From the NCBI GenBank assembly GCA_946403075.1, contig CAMIYN010000025.1, positions 1 through 33,226 on the forward strand: a stretch of DNA of 33,226 nucleotides, in the 5' to 3' direction. The position numbers and the translations under genes were made by a program. The stretch comes from an uncultured Lachnospiraceae bacterium (GTDB lineage: Bacteria > Bacillota > Clostridia > Lachnospirales > Lachnospiraceae). Of the stretch, positions 32,338 to 33,226 are shown in pieces. Position 1 is the stretch's first letter; each line of letters opens with the position of its first letter. Under the pieces are notes generated by a model. It ran no database searches and had not been told where the DNA came from. It was given only the letters and a program-made list of their open reading frames with translations.

Positions 32338-33225
32338 TTAATATATTTCTGCTGAAAGTGATTTTATTATGTATCCACCCTCAGAAAATGGCTTCCATTT
32401 ATTTGTTGTATAATATGCAGAATAGCCTGAGACATTATAGGTCATAGATAATTCATCACCCTTATTTACAAAACCCAATAAATTAATCTTTGAATATGGG
32501 AAAGCCATATATTGAATAGTTAAATTAGCGGCACTCAAAGCATTTCCTGACGAATAAGCTGAACCCCATGAAGCTACCCATTGACTATTTGAATTATTTG
32601 AATTTAATTCATCTCCTCTTAATAACACAAGAGAAGAAATACCAGTAATTCCATTCCAATAACTACTACTTCCCCATGCAGTAATTTGAAATCCAATCTC
32701 ATTATATGATGAATTTGAACCATTAAATTCTATAAAAAATGTCAAAAGCCCTGATTTAGTTGCCTTCATAAAATGATAAGACATAGGGATACAGAATTTG
32801 TGATATGCAGTAGTTTTATCCTCATATTTATGACCTTTCGTAGTTCCATTAACTTTCACACTATCAGTACCGAATATTAAGCTTGTACAATAACCATTAG
32901 AATCATTTGCTATAACTTTATTTGAATAATCCATCGTTACACCAATATTAAACTCTACTTTGGTATCAAGTTTAAGTATATGTGTTTGTTTTTCCCCGTT
33001 CCATATACCATTTCTACTGAGATAAGATGATACTAAACTATCAATTTTAGCATCCAAGGAGTTTTCAAGGGAAGACATTCTATTAGATAGATTATTGAGA
33101 TCAGCTGCAAATTCTGCTTTTGTAACAAAGGCAGAGCCATCAGATACTGATATTGCAGCGATTGAATTTATTAATGACACTGATAATATCAAGGATAAAG
33201 ATATAAAAAATTTTAGTATTTTCAT
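32338..33225 (-). CDS. secreted protein of unknown function with N-terminal coiled coil
   Basis: A complete 295-residue protein whose ATG (33225-33223) lies one base from the window edge, so its SD and promoter are not visible. It has a signal peptide (MKILKFFISLSLILSV to about AIAA at 25). A short segment, DGSAFVTKAEFAADLNNLSN, is followed by a coiled coil (about 37-68) and SYLSRNGIWNGEKQ. The rest (about 80-295) is beta-rich, Ser/Asn/Tyr/Gly-rich, and looks like a lectin-like or jelly-roll surface domain. I do not recognise the family. The arrangement suggests a surface or fibre protein with a trimerising or dimerising stalk. Confidence 0.75.
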   Translation of the reverse strand: MKILKFFISLSLILSVSLINSIAAISVSDGSAFVTKAEFAADLNNLSNRMSSLENSLDAKIDSLVSSYLSRNGIWNGEKQTHILKLDTKVEFNIGVTMDYSNKVIANDSNGYCTSLIFGTDSVKVNGTTKGHKYEDKTTAYHKFCIPMSYHFMKATKSGLLTFFIEFNGSNSSYNEIGFQITAWGSSSYWNGITGISSLVLLRGDELNSNNSNSQWVASWGSAYSSGNALSAANLTIQYMAFPYSKINLLGFVNKGDELSMTYNVSGYSAYYTTNKWKPFSEGGYIIKSLSAEIY

Positions 33226-33226
33226 A

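Overview
The window is very AT-rich and almost every gene is on the minus strand. Gene families and gene order point to the Clostridia (Bacillota), perhaps a Lachnospiraceae-like gut bacterium. The evidence is the ylxM-rpsP-khpA-rimM-trmD-rplS-lepB-rbgA-rnhB-yraN order, RecU, a DUF4364 protein, a fused SecDF and strong GGAGG-type ribosome binding sites. The genus assignment is inference.

Layout, left to right. 1-3505: an envelope cluster read leftwards (MscS channel, TcdA, small lipoprotein, GT-C membrane glycosyltransferase cut by the window edge). 3578-5953: ferritin behind a secreted fusion of an alpha/beta-hydrolase-like domain and a flavodoxin-like domain, ending in a clear terminator. 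6158-12423: SecDF, a CNNM/HlyC-type membrane protein, an exported unknown and a cell-wall-binding-repeat protein. 12502-13921: a 1.4-kb module with a PIN-domain toxin-like gene and a 62-residue partner, bounded by 97-bp direct repeats with an 11-bp direct duplication outside them. 13906-16033: recJ and the Fe-S scaffold iscU/nifU. 16222-17234: the only plus-strand genes (DUF4364 and a conserved unknown), each with its own promoter. 17233-22450: dxs, an AI-2E-family membrane protein, a cytidylate-kinase-like protein, a CYTH protein and yebC. 22681-31701: one tightly packed series of 15 genes for ribosome, tRNA, secretion and DNA repair functions, from ylxM to typA and a small membrane protein. 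32338-33225: a secreted protein of unknown function.

Three intergenic gaps (about 6.0, 22.5 and 31.9-32.1 kb) hold relatively GC-rich tandem modules with a 47-bp period. Each module contains a 20-nt hairpin, and the short inner helix changes in a compensatory way between copies while the GAA/GA internal loop stays fixed. This is the strongest unexplained structural signal in the window.

Two genes (ylxM and the DUF4364 gene) have near-consensus promoters placed so that transcription should begin at the A of the start codon. That predicts leaderless mRNAs in a genome whose other genes mostly use Shine-Dalgarno sites. Several start codons were moved from the longest open frame to an internal start supported by an SD site, a 4-nt overlap or family-typical N-termini (dxs, yebC, trpS, rbgA, rnhB, ylxM, DUF4364, PIN protein). 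No rRNA, tRNA, CRISPR array or intact insertion sequence was seen.
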